Assembly (NCBI GenBank): GCA_015179125.1 | Contig: WHVA01000312.1 | Span: forward strand, 62,001 to 126,000 | From: Gautieria morchelliformis | Lineage: Eukaryota > Basidiomycota > Agaricomycetes > Gomphales > Gomphaceae | Direction of reading: 5' to 3' | DNA length: 64,000 nucleotides | Shown here: one piece after another, positions 32,935 to 43,751 of the stretch | Position numbering within the stretch: position 1 is the stretch's first letter | How the letters are laid out: each line of letters starts with the position of its first letter | Translations under genes and position numbers: made by a program | Notes under the pieces: model-generated | What the model saw: only the letters and a program-made list of their open reading frames with translations | Told to the model about the DNA's origin: nothing | The model's database searches: none

Positions 32935-33385
32935 TGGATACGGGGTGTGGTTAACTGGTGAGTGAATTATCATCGCTGGGGCCTGAGATGAGAACATACC
33001 TCTCACAGCCTGTACGTCGCGTCAATAAGCGACGCAGGGTTGTCGCCATGATGTAGTCAACTCGAAGACCGTTAAGCATCTGATTCGATGGCAAAGAGTT
33101 CGACTCAAATCATCTCGTCTCGACCGTACGCCCGAGCCATGCATCACTTATGAACAAGGCTTATGATTTAGGACCAACAGCTGTTCGCGCCAGGCATTCT
33201 GGCATACTATTTGGGGACTCGATCAAGGTTGAGTGTGATAGGTTGCCCCCAAAGTTAGGTGCAACCTGCTCCGTTTATGAATATGTGCGATCGCCTAAAT
33301 AAACGCAAAGATTATCAGCAGGCATGCGCTGCGCAGTCAAGTCTATATTTAATCCATTGCAACAGCAGCCGCGAGTTCAAAATTA
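32935..33385. repeat. Dispersed repeat E, copy 1
   Basis: Matches 37190-37660 for ~450 bp, for example GTGGTTAACTGGTGAGTGAA, CACAGCCTGTACGTCGCGTC and GATCAAGGTTGAGTGTGATA. Copy 2 is interrupted at its right end by Helitron copy 3, so this copy shows roughly what the site looked like before. Confidence 0.75.
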
Positions 33386-33769
33386 AGTACTTATTATTTT
33401 TCTTTGCCTCACAGTAAACCAACGTGGGGCCGAGATGCACTGCCATTCTTTCATATTCGGCTGGTGTCGGAATGTCTTATTACGGGGCCTCATAGCCTGC
33501 ATGATATTTGGTGTGCTCAGACAAGTCGGACTTGTACAGCCCACTCCATTGATCATATTCCTGGGACCAAAAATTTGTTTTTAGTAGCCACAAATAAAGT
33601 CTCACTTTCGATGATGTACCATCACCTATGGCGATGTTGCTCTAACACTCTCCTGTCAAGATCTTCATAGTAAAGTCCATGGCTCATGGGTGTGATGATA
33701 CGCACCCTTACTCTTTTTGATTCGGAGACAATGTGCCACCTTCGCTGTGCGGCCGAGTGTGGCACCCAG

Positions 33770-34440
33770 GTGCTAGGCTTCTTGCGTATTCGAACCATGT
33801 CGAGGAGGGTTGAGGGTTCTTGGAAGTAGCAAGGCTTTGAAGGTTCGTACAGTGGGGCGAAGGTGAAATTGCATTGTCACAGAGATGGGCTCCCCGGTCC
33901 AACCTCGCTGCATAGTTTCGTCACATTTCAACATTGAAGTCAGAGAAGCTAATGAGCACGAATCTGGCTCGTGAGATATCATCCATGGAGCTCATTCGAA
34001 GCAGTCGTGCTCAGCTTCTCGTCCTGGGCCATGGTAGTGCTTGACGATAGTGGCCGAAGTCATAGAGGGTATACTAGGGCAGAACATGGTCCCGAATATG
34101 ACATGACATGAGAGAGTTGAACTAGTAGAAAGGATGACGAATGAATGCGCACTCGACTACGAGCATGATGGTGGTCGCAGCGAAAGGAGCTGATTGCATA
34201 ATCAGACACCCGTGTCCGGCCGTTAGAGCTCGTAGTCGACATAGGCTATCAAATATTTCACGGATACTTATCCCTCCAGGGCTGACAGATCCAAAATCAT
34301 GAGGGACACCCGGTAATGGCTCGTGCACGAAAAATATCGGAACCAATGATATACAGCCCGAATAGATAGAAAATGTAGATACTAGTATCCGACAATCGAA
34401 ACAGAATTTCCCTTCTACCCTAGGAGATCATCGCGGCCAT
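33770..34440. repeat. Dispersed repeat C, copy 2
   Basis: Second copy of the repeat at 26610-27265, same orientation, clearly diverged but alignable along its length. Confidence 0.75.
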
Positions 34441-34549
34441 CCGCAAACATACGCGACCCTGTCAGCTTGGTGCACCTGCCGACTCGTTAGAATAGGGTTT
34501 GCGAGAGATCGTAACGATTCGGGTGCCCACCATTTGTATAAAGGTCACC

Positions 34550-35083
34550 TCACGAGATCCACTCGCTTCGCACAAGCGAGCCATCGGGCTGCCTAACGAA
34601 CTCGTACTGGTGTAACACCAGCCTTTTCCCACGGATACGGCATCCCGCGGCTCCGCCTCTCCCCCGTCTCTGCTTGCCGTGGTCCCTCGTAACCAACGGC
34701 GTCCTCCCGGCTTCTGGGCTCAAATTGAGCTCCGCGTCCATGGAGGTTGGGTGTTGTATGGTTGTGCGAGGGCTACTGCCCCCGCGAGCTGCCCGGCCTT
34801 CGCTCTTCGCCTTGACTTTGGCCTTCGCCTTTGACCCTCCACGTCGATGGTCCCTTTGAGCCGGGACTGTGGCGGCGATCGGCGGCGGGTTTATGGTGGC
34901 CCTGCGTCGCCTAGGCTGTAGCCGCGGTAGTGGGGCGGGGATGGGCGGCGGCGGAGTGGCTGGGCGTGGCTGAGGCCTCAGAGGAGGTAGCCTCAGGTAG
35001 CGGCGATCCGCCGCTGCGAGCGCTGCGTCGCCGTCGTAGGTGAGGCGGAGGTCAGACAAGCCAGGTAGCTGTAAATGGTTCAT
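34550..35083 (-). CDS. Pro/Arg-rich hypothetical protein in repeat A
   Basis: A 177-codon frame starts at the ATG at 35083 (MNHLQLPGLSDLRLTYDGDA). About 80 bp upstream on the same strand is a TATATATAAG box (about 35164-35173), a good promoter position. The middle is Pro/Arg-rich (PPPPIPAPLPRLQPRRRR), then a Lys/Ala block, then a tail ending LVRSEWIS. No known domain is recognised. Repeat A copy 1 holds the same start region (about 14973) but decayed, with the promoter block also kept. A multicopy small gene with its own promoter inside a dispersed repeat suggests either a gene duplicated with its flank or a component of an unknown mobile element. Confidence 0.4.
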   Translation of the reverse strand: MNHLQLPGLSDLRLTYDGDAALAAADRRYLRLPPLRPQPRPATPPPPIPAPLPRLQPRRRRATINPPPIAATVPAQRDHRRGGSKAKAKVKAKSEGRAARGGSSPRTTIQHPTSMDAELNLSPEAGRTPLVTRDHGKQRRGRGGAAGCRIRGKRLVLHQYEFVRQPDGSLVRSEWIS

Positions 35084-35965
35084 GGCTAGGAGTTGGCAAT
35101 GGGATTCGAGGTGGCACGACTGGAAAAGTGGTGGGACGAAGAATCTTTGAAGATAGCCCCAGTCTTATATATATGTATGAAGAGAAGCGATCTAATCAGG
35201 CAGACAAAGAGTGAATTAGATCAGACCTGATTATCCGCCTTCTTTGTATGAACAATAGTACGTGTTGCACTGGATTAAGCCACTTAGAAGCTTGCTAAGT
35301 CATATTAGTCGAAGCGATGCGCTTCCAGATCCCCCACGTGTAAATGTCAAGCAATATTGAGAACTAAATTATGGCACTGTTCGCCGCCGTGAGGCGGCTG
35401 GCCTGTGGACAATCGGACGCTGACGATATTATACAGTACATGATAAATTAGTACGTGTCTCGTGGTGTCTTTGGAAGACCCGACTCGAAGCCATCAAACT
35501 TTATGATCCTGACTTCTTACGAAACCACGCAGACGGTCCATGAGCGGTCGTACTTAGCAGTTTTTTTTCATCCCGCTCCAATCGAGGCGTCATCTGCATC
35601 AATACACGCACCTTGCACGCCTAGTAAGTACAACACAAATTCTGTATGCGATGGTACTTTGAAGCTTGTTCTGGTTCTAATCGACGCGTCGTCGGGCAGT
35701 ATCTCAACACGTGGGGCACCAACGCGTTGTCCGGCAGTGCATCGACACGTGGGGTACCAACGCGTCGTCTGGAAATGCATCGACGCATCAGGCACCAACG
35801 CGTCGTCCGGCAGTGCAACGATACACGCAACTTGGAGCACCTACAGGCTACAACTTGAATTGGGATTAGTGAGAATATCGGGACGATCCGGATCACCAAC
35901 ACGGCACCACTCACGGTCTACAGCCTAAAAGGATATATCAGGGTGGAATAACCGTCTTGCTCCAT
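34860..35965. repeat. Dispersed repeat A, copy 2 (uninterrupted)
   Basis: Partner of 14757-17003. It keeps the empty target site of the Gag-only LTR element (TGCATCAATACACGCACC near 35590-35607). About four ~38-bp tandem units at 35690-35835 (CGGCAGTGCATCGACACGTG core) also occur, fewer in number, in copy 1 at 16735-16830. Confidence 0.8.
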
Positions 35966-37661
35966 GTGTGCCTCTGCCATCAACCGCCCCTCAGATACTC
36001 GCCGCGTTCCCGTCCAAGAGCAATGGGATGTTGATCCTCAACGCATTCAAGGAGAGCGCGCATCAACTCTCTAGGTATCAACAATGCATATACATACCCA
36101 TCACCACCGCAGCAGATATTCTTCGGGGTAACAACGTGTGAGAGCTAGATGACACTAGTAGAATATTTCCTCACCATACCTTGGGGGCATAAAAAGCTTT
36201 CTGAATCTTACCTGCCATCTCTTGGTGCAGCTGATCTCTCAAAGCGATACAATCTATATCGATCTGAGAAATCCGGTGTGCCAACCGATTACACTTCCAC
36301 TAATCTCCCTTCCAGCGTGGTTCCACGATTACGATTCTGAAATTTCCCATCCACACGATTGTAGAACTAATGGTTACATACTCGGAGACCGAGGTGAACG
36401 TGTCAGGAGACGGGCTCTGGAAGATGGATGCCGAGAGGTACCGTCATCCCCAGTCGTAATACTGGTAACTCGCAAGCAAAGTTCACGGAGGGCAATGATG
36501 GTTTGGCTTTGCGAGGCCTGGAGATGTTCCCCTCATCGCTACCCTGGGAGACCAATCGCGGCGTCATCTGCAACAGACGAAACTGCAGAAGTCTCACCTG
36601 CGAGCTTGATGCACTTGCCGACTCGTTCGAACCGGGATTGGTGAGAGATCGTGACGATTCCGGTGGCCACCTTGGAATAGTGCGTGCAGCATCCCTATAT
36701 AAATGCTCACGAAATTGGATCTCGCAACCATTTAAGTAGGGATGCTCTATGGGTTTGCTCCTCACCCTCTGTCGGCGCTCGTCCCTGCATCTGGGCTCGT
36801 CCTCTCAAATTCTCCTCTCTGCTCGCCGTGGTCCCTCTCAAGGATCAACGGCATGTTCCTGTGGACAGGGACAGACGCTGAGTAAGATCTTCGAAGTCAT
36901 CAACAACGCCATGGATCTGCGAGTTCGAATAAATGATGGACGATTTAGCAAGTGGTAATCATCTACTTACTGTGATATCTACCGTGCGTCAGGACAACAT
37001 CCCCGACTGAGAGGGAAATGGCAAACTTGATCAAGTCAGATGCTGTAGAAACGTGATAATGCTCTCTATCGGCATGAAATTCCCAGCCGACGGCATATAC
37101 TACGACAGGGAAATGTTAGATGATGGGCGGTTTCTTAATTTTATCACGTGGAGAGGGGGGGGTCACCCCTGATGTGACTATGACCACTGGATACGGGGCG
37201 TGGTTAACTGGTGAGTGAATTATTATCACTGGCGCCTGAGATGAGAACATACCTCTCACAGCCTGTACGTCGCGTCAATAAGCGACACAGTGGTTCGGCC
37301 ATAATGTAGTTAACTCGGAAGACCGTTAAACATCCCCAATTCGGTGGCAAACGAGTTCGACTCAAACTCCCCTAAGCTTGATCCTCTCGTCTCGACCGTA
37401 CGCCTGAGCCAAGCATCACTTATGATCAAGGCTTATGATTTAGGACACAGCGGTTCGCGCCAGGCATTCTGGCGTACTATTTGGGGACTCGATCAAGGTT
37501 GAGTGTGATAGGTTGCGCCCAAAGTTAGGTGCGACCTGCTCCATTTAGAAGTAAGTATGTGGGATCGCCTAAATAAACACAAAATTTATCAGCAGGCATG
37601 CGCTGCGCATGCAGGTCCATAATTAATCCAATGCAGCAGCAGCGGTGAGTTCAAAATTCAA
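35966..37661. other. Gene-poor stretch with repeats D and E, copies 2
   Basis: No recognised gene. About 36535-36700 resembles the end of repeat C copy 2 (GACTCGTT..GAGAGATCGT blocks). Repeat D copy 2 is at 36990-37130 and repeat E copy 2 at 37190-37660, the latter ending where Helitron copy 3 begins. Confidence 0.6.
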
Positions 37662-39885
37662 CTAGGTGGGTACCCGCGCTTTGCGCGGGGGTGTAGGTCA
37701 AACGCCTCGGTAAGGGCAAGTGAATCAGTAAGGTCAAGTGCATTGGGGTAAATAGGATCATGCAAAATATATCCCTGTTCATATAGTATCATGAATCATG
37801 TATGCACCCATGGAACAGCCAAACATGCAGAGCTCTCTCTCGACCTCTGGGATGGCCCTCCCAGCGACTCTAGACATGAAAGTGGTAATGGTCTTGACTG
37901 AATCATTAGAGATTATAAGATTGCGCCCATTGTCATAATCCACAGGTTTCAAAGCTTGTGCATTGTGAAATAGATCCAATAGTGATCTTGGGGATCATGA
38001 ATTTTGACAATGTGGTTATATTGATATGCCAGCTGATCCTCCGGTGACACTCTCACAGAATCAGAAACAATACCAAAATGAGAAATGGGGGAAGACCCAA
38101 AGTGCAGTTGGATAGCATGTCCTCACACATAATGTGTCCTCACACGTAACATGTCCTCACAGGTAGCGTGTCCCCACATGTAAGTGTCCCAACAGGTAGC
38201 ATGTCCTCACACGTAATGTGTCCTCACAGGTAGTGTGTCCCTCCTCACAGGTAGCGTGACCCCACATATAACATGTCCCACACATAACGTGTCCTCACAT
38301 GTAACGTGTCCCCACAGATAGCGTGTCCTTACACGAAAGGTGTCCCCACACGTAACGTGTCCTCACAGGTGGCATGTCCCCACACATAATGTGTCCCCAC
38401 ATGTAACGTGTCCTCACAGGTAGCGTGTCGCCACAGGTAGCGTGTCCTCACACGTAATGTGTCCTCACAGGTAACATGTCCCCACAGGTAGCATGTTCTC
38501 ACACGTAACATGTCCTCACAGGTAACATGTCCCCACAGGTAGCATGTTCTCACACGTAACATGTCCTCACAGGTAACATGTCCCCACAGGTAGCATGTTC
38601 TCACACGTAACGTGTCCTCACAGGTAACATGTCCCCACAGGTAGCATGTCCTCACACGTAACGTGTCCTCACAGGTAGTGTGTCCTCACACGTAACGTGT
38701 CCTCACAGGTAGCGTGTCCCCACAGGTAGCGTGTCCTCGCAGGTGACATGTCCCCACAGGTAGTGTGTCCTCACATGTAACGTGTCCTCACATGTAACGT
38801 GTCCTCACATGTAACGTGTCCTCACATGTAACGTGTCCTCACATGTAACGTGTCCTCACATGTAACGTGTCCTCACATGTAACGTGTCCTCACACATAAC
38901 GTGTCCTCACACATAACGTGTCCTCACAGGTAGTGTGTCCTCACACGTAACGTGTCCTCACAGGTAGCGTGTCCCCACAGGTAGCGTGTCCTCACAGGTG
39001 ACATGTCCCCACAGGTAGTGTGTCCCCATACATAACATGTCCCCACAGGTAGCGTGTCCTCACACATATCAGGGACATGTATCAGTATCTATTTTGTGAC
39101 ATATATAAAATAAGAAAAGAAACCACATTTAAGCAGCTGTTGTCATTAATTTTAGCACAGTCAGGATAATTTATTGATATCTATATTTATTTTTTGAAAA
39201 AAGATAAAAAAAAAACACACTACATTAAAACAGAAGTTGTTATTAACTTTAGCAAAGTCAGAATAAGTTATTGATATCTATTTGCGAAAGAATATCAAAA
39301 AAATGTACAGGATATTTAAGTTGGCTGTTATTAGGTTAGGAAGTTAGATTTATTGATTTCTATTTGCGAAAAAATATCAAAAAAATGTACAGGATATTTA
39401 AGTTGGCTATTATTAAGGTTAGCAAGTTAGGTGTATTGATAGCAATTTGCGAAAAAATATCAAAAAATATACAGCACATTGAAGCAGAAGCTGGTGTCAA
39501 TTCACAGCCAAAGAAGCCCAGAGACACCCAGAGACACACAGAAAGACACCCAGAGACACACAGAAAGACACCAAGACCCCAGCCAAAGCAGTAGTAAGCC
39601 CACCACAGCCAGAACACAGGAGGACACCAGTGGGGAGTGTGGTTCTGCAGCATCGCTCTCTTTATACCAAGCGAAGGGTCGTGCACGGACCACTCGCATA
39701 TGGTCGCGACCCGGTCACGTGACCTGGAACGCTGCTGCGCAGCGTTCTGCAGCTCGCGCCGCTCGCCGCTGACCTAAAGAGACCGGGGGCTCGCGGCTGC
39801 GCCGCTCGCGTGCTCCGCTGACAAACTGGTGACCAAGCATTGGTCAGCAGCGCCCACAACCCACTGCCCCCGTTTCACTCTTAGA
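37662..39885 (-). mobile_element. Helitron copy 3, complete ends, non-coding
   Basis: Reading the minus strand, the element starts TCTAAGAGTGAAACGGGGGC (39885 downward), carries the GGGTTGTGGGC block, and ends CCCGCGCAAAGCGCGGG, an 11-nt spacer, then CTAG at 37665-37662, followed by T. The hairpin is a perfect 7-bp stem with a 3-nt loop. Length is 2224 bp. It has no Rep or helicase; the inside is a 17-bp minisatellite, a GCGAAAA satellite (about 39170-39470) and short CCCAGAGACACACAGAAAGA-type repeats. It sits in repeat E copy 2. It would need RepHel from a coding copy to move. Confidence 0.88.
38110..39065. repeat. 17-bp minisatellite of Helitron copy 3
   Basis: About 950 bp of tandem units, consensus ACGTGTCCTCACATGTA (17 bp) with AGGTAGC and ACACGTA variants. 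The run at 38765-38890 is almost perfect. Because 17 is not a multiple of three and the unit holds no stop on the minus strand, translation cycles with a 17-residue period (CYLWGHVTCEDMLRVRT type) and long open frames appear by construction. Confidence 0.9.
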
Positions 39886-40084
39886 CTAGGTGGATACCCG
39901 CGCTTCGCGCGGGGGTGCAAGTCAAGCGCCTCGGTAAGGTCAAACGCATCAGCAAGGTCAAATGCCTTGGGTAAATCAAACTTGGGATAAGTCAAACACA
40001 TTTGGATAAGAAAATTTCTTTCAGATAAGTAAAACACATCTTATTGATTGAAAGTACCTCTAAGTAACACATCAAGGTAGGTAA

Positions 40085-41007
40085 TGTTATGACCATGCTG
40101 CTTGACCAACTCTGGTACCTCCATGCCTCCTCTGGCTCTATTCCGCAACGTCCACACTTTGACCTTTTGATCCCCTTGTTCTTTACTATTCACATACTTC
40201 CCCTTTTGACTCTATTCACCGGCCTTCCCTACTTGACCCTTAGCATAGCAAGTCTGGAGCATCAGGAGATCCATTTGTTCCACTATCAATGTTACAACTG
40301 TTCCGCTCAACCATCTCCGCCATATCCGCATATCCTCCACACCACCTCTGCACCACCTCCGCACCACCTCCGACTCTATTCCGCAACATCCGCACCATCC
40401 GCAACCCTCTACCTCGACCCTTATGATTTCAGTACCCCTGGCCACCTCCAGATACCGACCCCCGCACTCGACCCTGAACACAGCAAGATACCATCTCTGT
40501 AATTCCGTTTCTTCCAATGCCTATTGTACTTACTCGCCTTGTTCTTTGCCATTGTACTTCCCCTACCCTGCACCCCCCTTGTCATCCCATTGTTCCGCAT
40601 TAGTTACTTGCCCTGTATGTCTCTCTGATTCCCACACTCTCTGGAAATTTCTTAGTACCATACCATTACCTGTTGCTTCAGCTCTTTGTATAAAACCCCC
40701 TCATGTATGTCTCTGTTTCTGCAATCAAATAATCGACTTTGATATGTGATTCCCTTCGCACTGTCTCTGCTAGTCTTGTCTCCCTCCGCTCTCGATCCCC
40801 TGTCCTCCGCCTCTTCCGCCTCCTCCGACCTTTGTTCTCCGACCCGCGAACCTCAACTCTCAGTACTCTGTTCTCGATTTCTGCCTTCTCTGATATCTGC
40901 AAGTCAATCCTGAAATACTTAGGATGGTAGTTCATCAGGGGCACAACACATAAGTTGAAGCCGTTGTCCTTTCCAGTTCCAACCTCTGGGAATTCCGATA
41001 CGTAACA
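40085..41007 (+). mobile_element. LTR inserted in Helitron copy 4
   Basis: A 923-bp LTR with TGTTATGACC start and ATACGTAACA end. It has a TATAAAACCCCCTCATGTATG block, and near its end AACACATAAGTTGAAGCCGT and TCCTTTCCAGTTCC, shared with the solo LTR at 8951-9620. The right flank is not Helitron but a second, partial LTR-like piece (41008-41325), so no target duplication could be confirmed. No internal domain is seen. Confidence 0.75.
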
Positions 41008-41325
41008 ATCAATTAGACCCACATTCCCCTTGTTCTTTTGCCTCTTGTTCCGTATTCGTTACTTACTCCATTTATCCTAGTTACTTTTGCTTGCACTGGA
41101 ATTGCTTACCTCTACCTTCTGACATGTTGTCTCAGCTCTTTGAATAAAACCCAGTCATGTGTGCCTCTGTTCTGCAATCAGATAATTGACTTTGATATGT
41201 GACTCCTTTTGCACCGTTTCCTGTTCTTACCACAGCAAGTACTTGCAAGGCCTCTGTCTCTCTGACCTCTGCCTCCCAACTTGATTTCTGATATCCAACT
41301 TAACTCGATTCTTGAACCCTTACCT
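41008..41325 (+). mobile_element. Partial LTR of the same group
   Basis: This piece repeats the middle of the preceding LTR (TCAGCTCTTTGAATAAAACCC, CTGCAATCAGATAATTGACT) but is diverged and truncated. It ends where the 3' terminus of Helitron copy 5 begins at 41326, so that Helitron probably inserted into it. Confidence 0.65.
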
Positions 41326-41867
41326 CTAGGTGGATACCCATGCTTCACACGGGGGTGTAGGTCAAACGCATTGGGTAAATCAAACTTGGGATAAGTAAAA
41401 CACATCTCATTGCAATTGAAAGTAGCTAGAAGTAACACATCAAGATAGGTAATGACTCTACACATGTCTGCATGTGCCCAAGTATAGCGTGCATAGCATG
41501 TCCTCCATGCATAGTGTGTCTCCACATGTAACATGTCCCCAAACATAGCGTGTCCACATGTGTAGCATGTCCCTACATGTAGTGTGTGTACCATCTCCCT
41601 CAAGTATAGTGTGCAAAGTGTGTCCCCAATGAATAAAATGTCCCCCAAGTATAGTGTGCATAGCATGTCCTTTGTTTGTAGCGTGTCCCCCAAGTATAGC
41701 ATGTGTAGAATGTCCCTTGTTTGTAGTGTTTTCCCCTGTAGTGTGTCCCTTGTTTGTACCGTGTCCCCCAAGCATAGTGTGTCCCCACATATAGTGTGCA
41801 CATCCCCATGCATAGTGTGCGTGTGCCCATGCATAGCCTGTGTGTCCCTATGCATAGCATGCTTGTC
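41326..41867 (-). mobile_element. Helitron copy 5, 3' end and minisatellite
   Basis: Minus strand: an imperfect hairpin (CCCGTG..CATGGG arms), spacer TATCCAC and CTAG at 41329-41326. The subterminal block matches copies 2 and 4. From about 41460 the ATGTCC..GTAGCATG minisatellite follows, as in copies 2 and 3. At 41868 the Ty3/Gypsy LTR starts, so the element is interrupted or cut there and its 5' part is not found. Confidence 0.75.
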
Positions 41868-42468
41868 TGTAAGGACCCGGCCTTTGGCCGGCTACTTACC
41901 GGTAGAACCTTCTTCCGAGCCCCAAGCCTTGTGATATCCGTGCCCGAGTACATATGATACTTATCCGCGCCCGAGCCCGAGCTTGAACTCATATCCGACC
42001 TTGATCCCATGCCCGTATCCCCCTTAGTTACTGATTCCGCTCCATCACGCATCATTCGTATATTACCTCGCCCTGACCTCGGTCTCCTGACCTCGCCCTG
42101 ACCTCCACTAATCTGTTCGCCCCTGACTTGCACCTCGTCCGGTATATAACCCCCTTGTATGCATTCCTACTCCTCAGTCTGAAAATCAACTATCGTGTCC
42201 CTTCGATCCCTAGCTAGTTTCTACGCCTCGCCTCTTAAGCTAGAACCTCGCCTCTTATTCGTTTACCTCCGAAGTTGGGACTCGTGCGTAGGGTCGGCGC
42301 AGCACATAAGCTGAAGCCAAGTCCCTCTCCGACTTCCCCATCCAAACCTCGCCCTGTAACCTCGGACCTTGACTCGGGTTTCGTCCCCGACCTCGGTCAA
42401 CCTTACGACGGATCGTATCGTAACAGTATTTTCAGACTGCTTACACCCTACGTATCCCTTTTTTCACG

Positions 42469-43701
42469 ATGTCCATGATAACTCGTTCTCGCACCCTTCG
42501 GGGTATCTCAGAACAGCGACGTTTCTCGGAAGCCCCCGATGACTCACCCCCGTCCCCGGGGATACCCCTCGCAGACCCCGCCGAGCCTAGTAACAAAGGC
42601 AAAGGTAGGGCTAACCTCGGTGACCCTTCAGGTGATCCAGGTGATGGCTCTAGAAGTTCTGACAATGATCGGGACCTCCCCAACCTTCCGCCCGAGGACC
42701 TCGGTGACCTCGAGGACAACGAGCTTATGCGTCGAGTGTTCATCAAACTCGCGAAACCTCGCGAATCCGAAGCACGAGCCAAGGTCAAGGAACCGGATAG
42801 TTATGACGGTACTGACCAAGCCAAGCTTCGCACTTTCTTCCTTCAATGTGTACTCAACTTCAGAGATCGCCCCACCGCGTTCAAGACTGGGGCCTCAAAG
42901 GTGCAGTATGCTATTTCTTACCTGTCCGGCTCGGCTCTGCAATATTTCGAGCCGGCGATCCTCGGCGAAGTCCAACCCGAGCCAGATTGGCTCGAGGACT
43001 GGGACAGCTTCAAGGCCGAGCTCGAGCTTAACTTCGGCCCATACGACAACGCGGCCCAAGCCGAGATTGACCTCGAGAAGATCGTTATGAAAGAGCACCA
43101 CAAGGCCGCGCGATTCTTTATCGATTTCGCCCGAGCTTCGACTCGGACTCAGTGGAACGACGCGGCCCTCCGACACTTTGCCTATAAGGGCTTGGCCAAA
43201 CGAATCAAGGACGACTTACTTCACTTCCCTCGATTCCGCAGCCTCGCCGAGCTTAGGAACTTCGCGCTGGAATGCGATAGCCGTTACTGGGAGCGAAAGG
43301 AATACGACGCCATGATCAATGGTCGTAGCTCCCAGCCTGCACGCACCCCTAATCAGTCCAGTAGCAATGCCACTAACAACCACCAGCCTTCCAGTGGTTC
43401 CAATAACAATAAGAACCGCAACAAGACTAACAACAGCGGCAAGGGTTCCAACAACAACAACTCTTCGAACAACAAGAGCCAGCCCGACATTTCGAGCAAA
43501 CTCGGGAAGGATGGCAAACTGCTTCCCGAGGAGCGCCAACGTCGGGTCGACCAAGGCCTTTGTCTGCTTTGCGGCACCAAAGGTCACGTCGTCAAGGACT
43601 GCCCGAAGAACAAGTCTACCAATAGTAGCGGTTCTAAAGGTCGGGCAACGAAGACCCCTAACGAGGGGACTTCGGCCTCCATTACGGAGGTGAAAAAATA
43701 G
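42469..43701 (+). CDS. Gag of the Ty3/Gypsy element
   Basis: A 410-residue frame. A retrotransposon Gag core lies in the middle (AKLRTFFLQCVLNF, then YFEPAILGE, WNDAALRHFAYKGL). An Asn-rich low-complexity stretch follows (NNHQPSSGSNNNKNRN), then a CCHC knuckle, CLLCGTKGHVVKDC, near the C-terminus. It would form the particle shell and package RNA. The base composition is GC-rich with a strong preference for CTCG, as in the rest of this element and unlike the Copia at 52.9 kb. Confidence 0.88.
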   Translation: MSMITRSRTLRGISEQRRFSEAPDDSPPSPGIPLADPAEPSNKGKGRANLGDPSGDPGDGSRSSDNDRDLPNLPPEDLGDLEDNELMRRVFIKLAKPRESEARAKVKEPDSYDGTDQAKLRTFFLQCVLNFRDRPTAFKTGASKVQYAISYLSGSALQYFEPAILGEVQPEPDWLEDWDSFKAELELNFGPYDNAAQAEIDLEKIVMKEHHKAARFFIDFARASTRTQWNDAALRHFAYKGLAKRIKDDLLHFPRFRSLAELRNFALECDSRYWERKEYDAMINGRSSQPARTPNQSSSNATNNHQPSSGSNNNKNRNKTNNSGKGSNNNNSSNNKSQPDISSKLGKDGKLLPEERQRRVDQGLCLLCGTKGHVVKDCPKNKSTNSSGSKGRATKTPNEGTSASITEVKK

Positions 43702-43751
43702 GTAGCAACCTCGGAACCACACGATCCGAGGATTGCGGTAACCTCACCCGT

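Larger units (their letters stand above)
29915..34549. other. Gene-poor repeat region
   Basis: After the oxidase promoter I find no coding region with family features. A TATATATA run at about 30300 and GC-rich GCCCGGGC blocks at about 30255 and 30313 stand out, but nothing codes nearby. Repeat D copy 1 (31520-31660), repeat E copy 1 (32935-33385) and repeat C copy 2 (33770-34440) lie here. Confidence 0.6.
39886..41325 (-). mobile_element. Helitron copy 4, 3' part, abutting copy 3
   Basis: Minus strand: a CCCGCGCGAAGCGCGGG hairpin, spacer TATCCAC, then CTAG at 39889-39886, directly followed by the TC start of copy 3 with no base between. The 3' subterminal block (TTGGGATAAGTAAAACACAT and beyond) matches copies 2 and 5. 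An LTR interrupts it from 40085. The 5' end is not identified, so the upper limit given is the neighbour's 3' end and not a true boundary. Confidence 0.7.

Noticed and set aside
35690-35835. 38-bp repeats as a CRISPR-like array
   Set aside because: Units are head-to-tail with no spacer and belong to dispersed repeat A.
38329-38655. 108-residue Cys/Trp-rich protein
   Set aside because: It is a reading of the 17-bp minisatellite, which is open in every minus-strand frame by construction.
38110-39065. Possible CRISPR array
   Set aside because: The units are contiguous 17-mers without unique spacers, and the sequence is eukaryotic.
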